Origin: Pyrocephalus nanus
Lineage: Eukaryota; Chordata; Aves; Passeriformes; Tyrannidae
Length of the DNA stretch: 64,000 nt
Direction: 5' to 3'
NCBI GenBank assembly: GCA_038380795.1
Contig: CM076271.1
Span: 21,219,001 to 21,283,000 of the forward strand
Shown here piece after piece: positions 61,832 to 64,000 of this stretch. The position numbers and the translations under genes are program-made. The notes under the pieces are model-generated. The model was given only the letters and a program-made list of their open reading frames with translations, was not told where the DNA came from and searched no databases. The stretch's first letter is position 1. Each line of letters begins with the position of its first letter.

Positions 61832-62408
61832 GCGACAGGCTGGAGAAATCGGCTGACAGGAACCTCAGGAAGTTCAAAGAGGGGAAGCACAAAGTCCTAT
61901 CTCTGGTGAGGAACAAGCCCAGGAAACCACATATGCTGGAAAGCATGTCAGCAGAAAAGGACCTGCAGGACCCAGGGGACACCAAACTCAACACGAGTCA
62001 GGAATACTCCCTTGCTCTGCTGAAGGCTAATGGTGTCCTGAGCTGCATCAGGCAAAACACTGCCAGCAGGTTGAGTGAGAGGATCCTACTCCTCTACTCA
62101 GTGCTGGTGGGGCCACGCCTGGAACGCTGTGTCTGTACAACAGAGATAGGGACACACTACTGCAAAGAGTTCAAAAAAATGATGATAAGGGACTGGAGTA
62201 TCTCTCCCATGAGGAAAGGCTGAGAATGCTGGGACTGTTCAACCTGGAGAAGGCTCAGGGAGGATCTCATCTATGTCTACAAGTAGCTGGAGGGTACAAA
62301 GAAGATGGAGCCAGGCTCTTCTCAGGGGTGCCCAGTGACAGGACCAGAGGCAGTGGCCACAGACTGAAACACAGGAGGTTCCCTCAAACAGCAGCAAACA
62401 CTATTAAA
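61832..62408 (+). mobile_element. Truncated LINE CR1 retrotransposon fragment
   Basis: The translation contains hallmark CR1 reverse-transcriptase C-terminal segments in order: DRLEKSADRNLRKFKEGKHK, then AEKDLQDPGDTKLN, then LLKANGVLSCIRQNTASRLS, then LYSVLVGPRLERC. After that the matches change frame: SHEERLRMLGLFNLE-type sequence near 62207-62250 and KEDGARLFSGVPSDRTRG near 62300-62350. The element lacks the 5' part, ORF1 and the typical 3' terminal octamer repeat, and carries frameshifts and deletions, so it is dead. Such 5'-truncated CR1 copies are the dominant dispersed repeat of bird genomes. An upstream extension of the ORF to 61582 is probably not part of the element. Confidence 0.93.
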
Positions 62409-62409
62409 T

Positions 62410-64000
62410 GCATGCACAATAAATAAAACCTACCTATGACTGCATGGTTGTTACTCAATTTACAAAAATTAATATTTTATCCCTAACAAGCAGGGAACTA
62501 TTTGCGGAGTAAGTGACTACCAGAGTTTGATCAAGGAGATCATTATGTGGACTTGCATTTGTGGGGAGTGTAGTTTATTTGTAAACAGAGCTGCATGATA
62601 CTTACCAATTTGGTTTACAAATGCAATGCAAGGCATATATTTTAAATTTTATTTCATGTGATCCCTCTGTTCCCCCCCAAAATTGTACTGCCTTTGTTTG
62701 CTGACCTGTTATGATCACAGCACAAGTAACAGAAATTAGGAAAATGTTTTTGTATAGAAAATGGGGCCCTTTTACTTGAAAAATCAGAAGTTGAAATGAT
62801 GCTTGTAAAGAAAAAGCCATCTAGTGTGCGTTTAGATTTAAAAACAAATATTCTGATGGCTAATTTTTGTGCTAAAGAATATTTCATTTGCCATTAACAA
62901 TGCTTACTTACCTGCTTAAATGATTTTTATGAAATACTGAAAGCAAATTAAACTCCATAATCTCCTTTTTTGCAATGAAAAATATCACAATAGTTCAATG
63001 CATTCTGCTTTTAGAACAATGACATGACCTAACAAAATTTTTTAACCAAAACAGCCCCAACTCCTTCCAAGACAGGTACTACTACTGATGTTAATACCAC
63101 AGATTTTTAAGCTGTGTACCCTTAACACAAGGACTGTACATCAGAAGTTCTGATGCAATCCCACCAGCAAGGACACTACAATCAAATGGTTGGTACTCAA
63201 TTCTGCAGTCCAGCTAACCTCACATGCAGAGGACAGATTTGCCATCACATTAATAACATGACAATTTTATTTGCTATAACAAAAGCCAAGAGAAATAAAA
63301 GTGCAATATTACAAATCTCTGCACGTATACTGGACTATTTGTAACACCCTTCTGAGAAGACTCTGAATGCACTACCATTGGTAACTGTAAAAGACATTAA
63401 TACATCCAGAGGCTAAAATTAAATAGCCTTCTGTTCCAGTGAGTGCTATAAATGTGAGCCCCCGGTATACCAGGTCAGGACTTTTTATTACTTCAGAAGC
63501 CTCATTTAGAGCTGCTTAAGATCTTTTGGCTCCAATTTAGACTTTGAAAAGACACAAACACCAACCTGGTTGATGTTTCTAAATAAATATAAGTAACAGA
63601 AGAAAAACAAAAGTGCTGAACATATAAGATTTCTGTCATATAAAACTACAAAAGTAAACATGCCTCTACAATACAAATAATTAAAATAATTGATGAATCT
63701 AAAGAGCCAGGATCAGACGAAGGTATTAATTGCCATGACATTTTTTAAAAAACTTAGATTAAAATACTTGAACTCCATAATAATAAATTATACTAAAATG
63801 AAAGCTATGCTAGCATCTAATGACCAATACTAGAAACCATGCTGATGGCTCATCACTGGAGACAACTAAAAAGTAGTCCATTTTATAACTCCATGGTATA
63901 TCAGTCATTAACTGCAATTGTACATGACTGAGAGTAAATCCTAACTGTATTTTGGTTTGAAACTGAGTCACTGGAAGGTCGAGAGCACTGCAAAACTGGC
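62410..64000. other. AT-rich non-coding sequence at the right end
   Basis: No gene, RNA gene or clear repeat was recognised in the last 1.6 kb; the short ORFs present have no supported identity. Confidence 0.55.

Noticed and set aside
1..64000. CRISPR arrays, prophage, operons, riboswitches or bacterial insertion sequences
   Set aside because: The sequence is vertebrate nuclear DNA. The tandem arrays lack spacer structure and no prokaryotic gene organisation is present.

Overview
The window looks like a bird nuclear chromosome segment, probably from a passerine. Evidence for a bird: LINE CR1 retrotransposon sequence (61.83-62.41 kb), compact spliced genes with GT-AG introns, and sharp CpG islands in an AT-richer background. 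Evidence for a passerine: a tRNA-Ile-headed, CR1-tailed SINE near 37.2-37.34 kb, of the kind described from zebra finch as TguSINE1. No bacterial, plasmid or organellar sequence was recognised.

Three protein-coding genes can be assembled exon by exon. TRH (prepro-thyrotropin-releasing hormone, + strand, mRNA about 29.04-32.75 kb) encodes a 261-residue secreted precursor with five intact Gln-His-Pro-Gly progenitor units and three degenerate ones. RBSN (rabenosyn-5, + strand, coding 40.75-51.70 kb in eleven exons) encodes a 760-residue endosomal Rab4/Rab5 effector with a C2H2 finger, a FYVE domain, seven NPF motifs and two Rab-binding helical hairpins. MRPS25 (mitoribosomal protein mS25, - strand, coding 54.74-55.88 kb in four exons) encodes 173 residues. 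RBSN and MRPS25 converge tail to tail, with about 0.5 kb between their predicted poly(A) sites.

Layout. 1-9.5 kb is non-coding and probably intron 1 of a leftward gene whose GC-rich promoter and first exon lie at about 9.57-9.75 kb; conserved synteny with TRH makes TMCC1 a candidate, but no coding exon of it was identified. 9.7-10.5 kb is a CpG island with degenerate GGGACC-type repeats. 10.6-28.9 kb is intergenic, with a few orphan exon-like ORFs. 29.0-32.8 kb is TRH. 32.8-39.2 kb is intergenic with the SINE. 39.3-40.9 kb is the RBSN CpG island, carrying two highly regular minisatellites (16 x 23 bp and 9 x 32 bp). 40.7-54.0 kb is RBSN, 54.5-55.9 kb MRPS25. 56-64 kb is AT-rich non-coding sequence, with a possible 3' end of another leftward gene near 56.3 kb and a truncated CR1.

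The three genes do not form one pathway: one is a neuropeptide precursor, one an endosomal recycling factor and one a mitochondrial ribosome component. The most notable observations are the homogeneous 23-bp array with a GC box in every unit beside the RBSN promoter, the mixed intact and decayed TRH units, the passerine-type SINE, and several unassigned ORFs with splice-like borders. No clearly new biological system was found.
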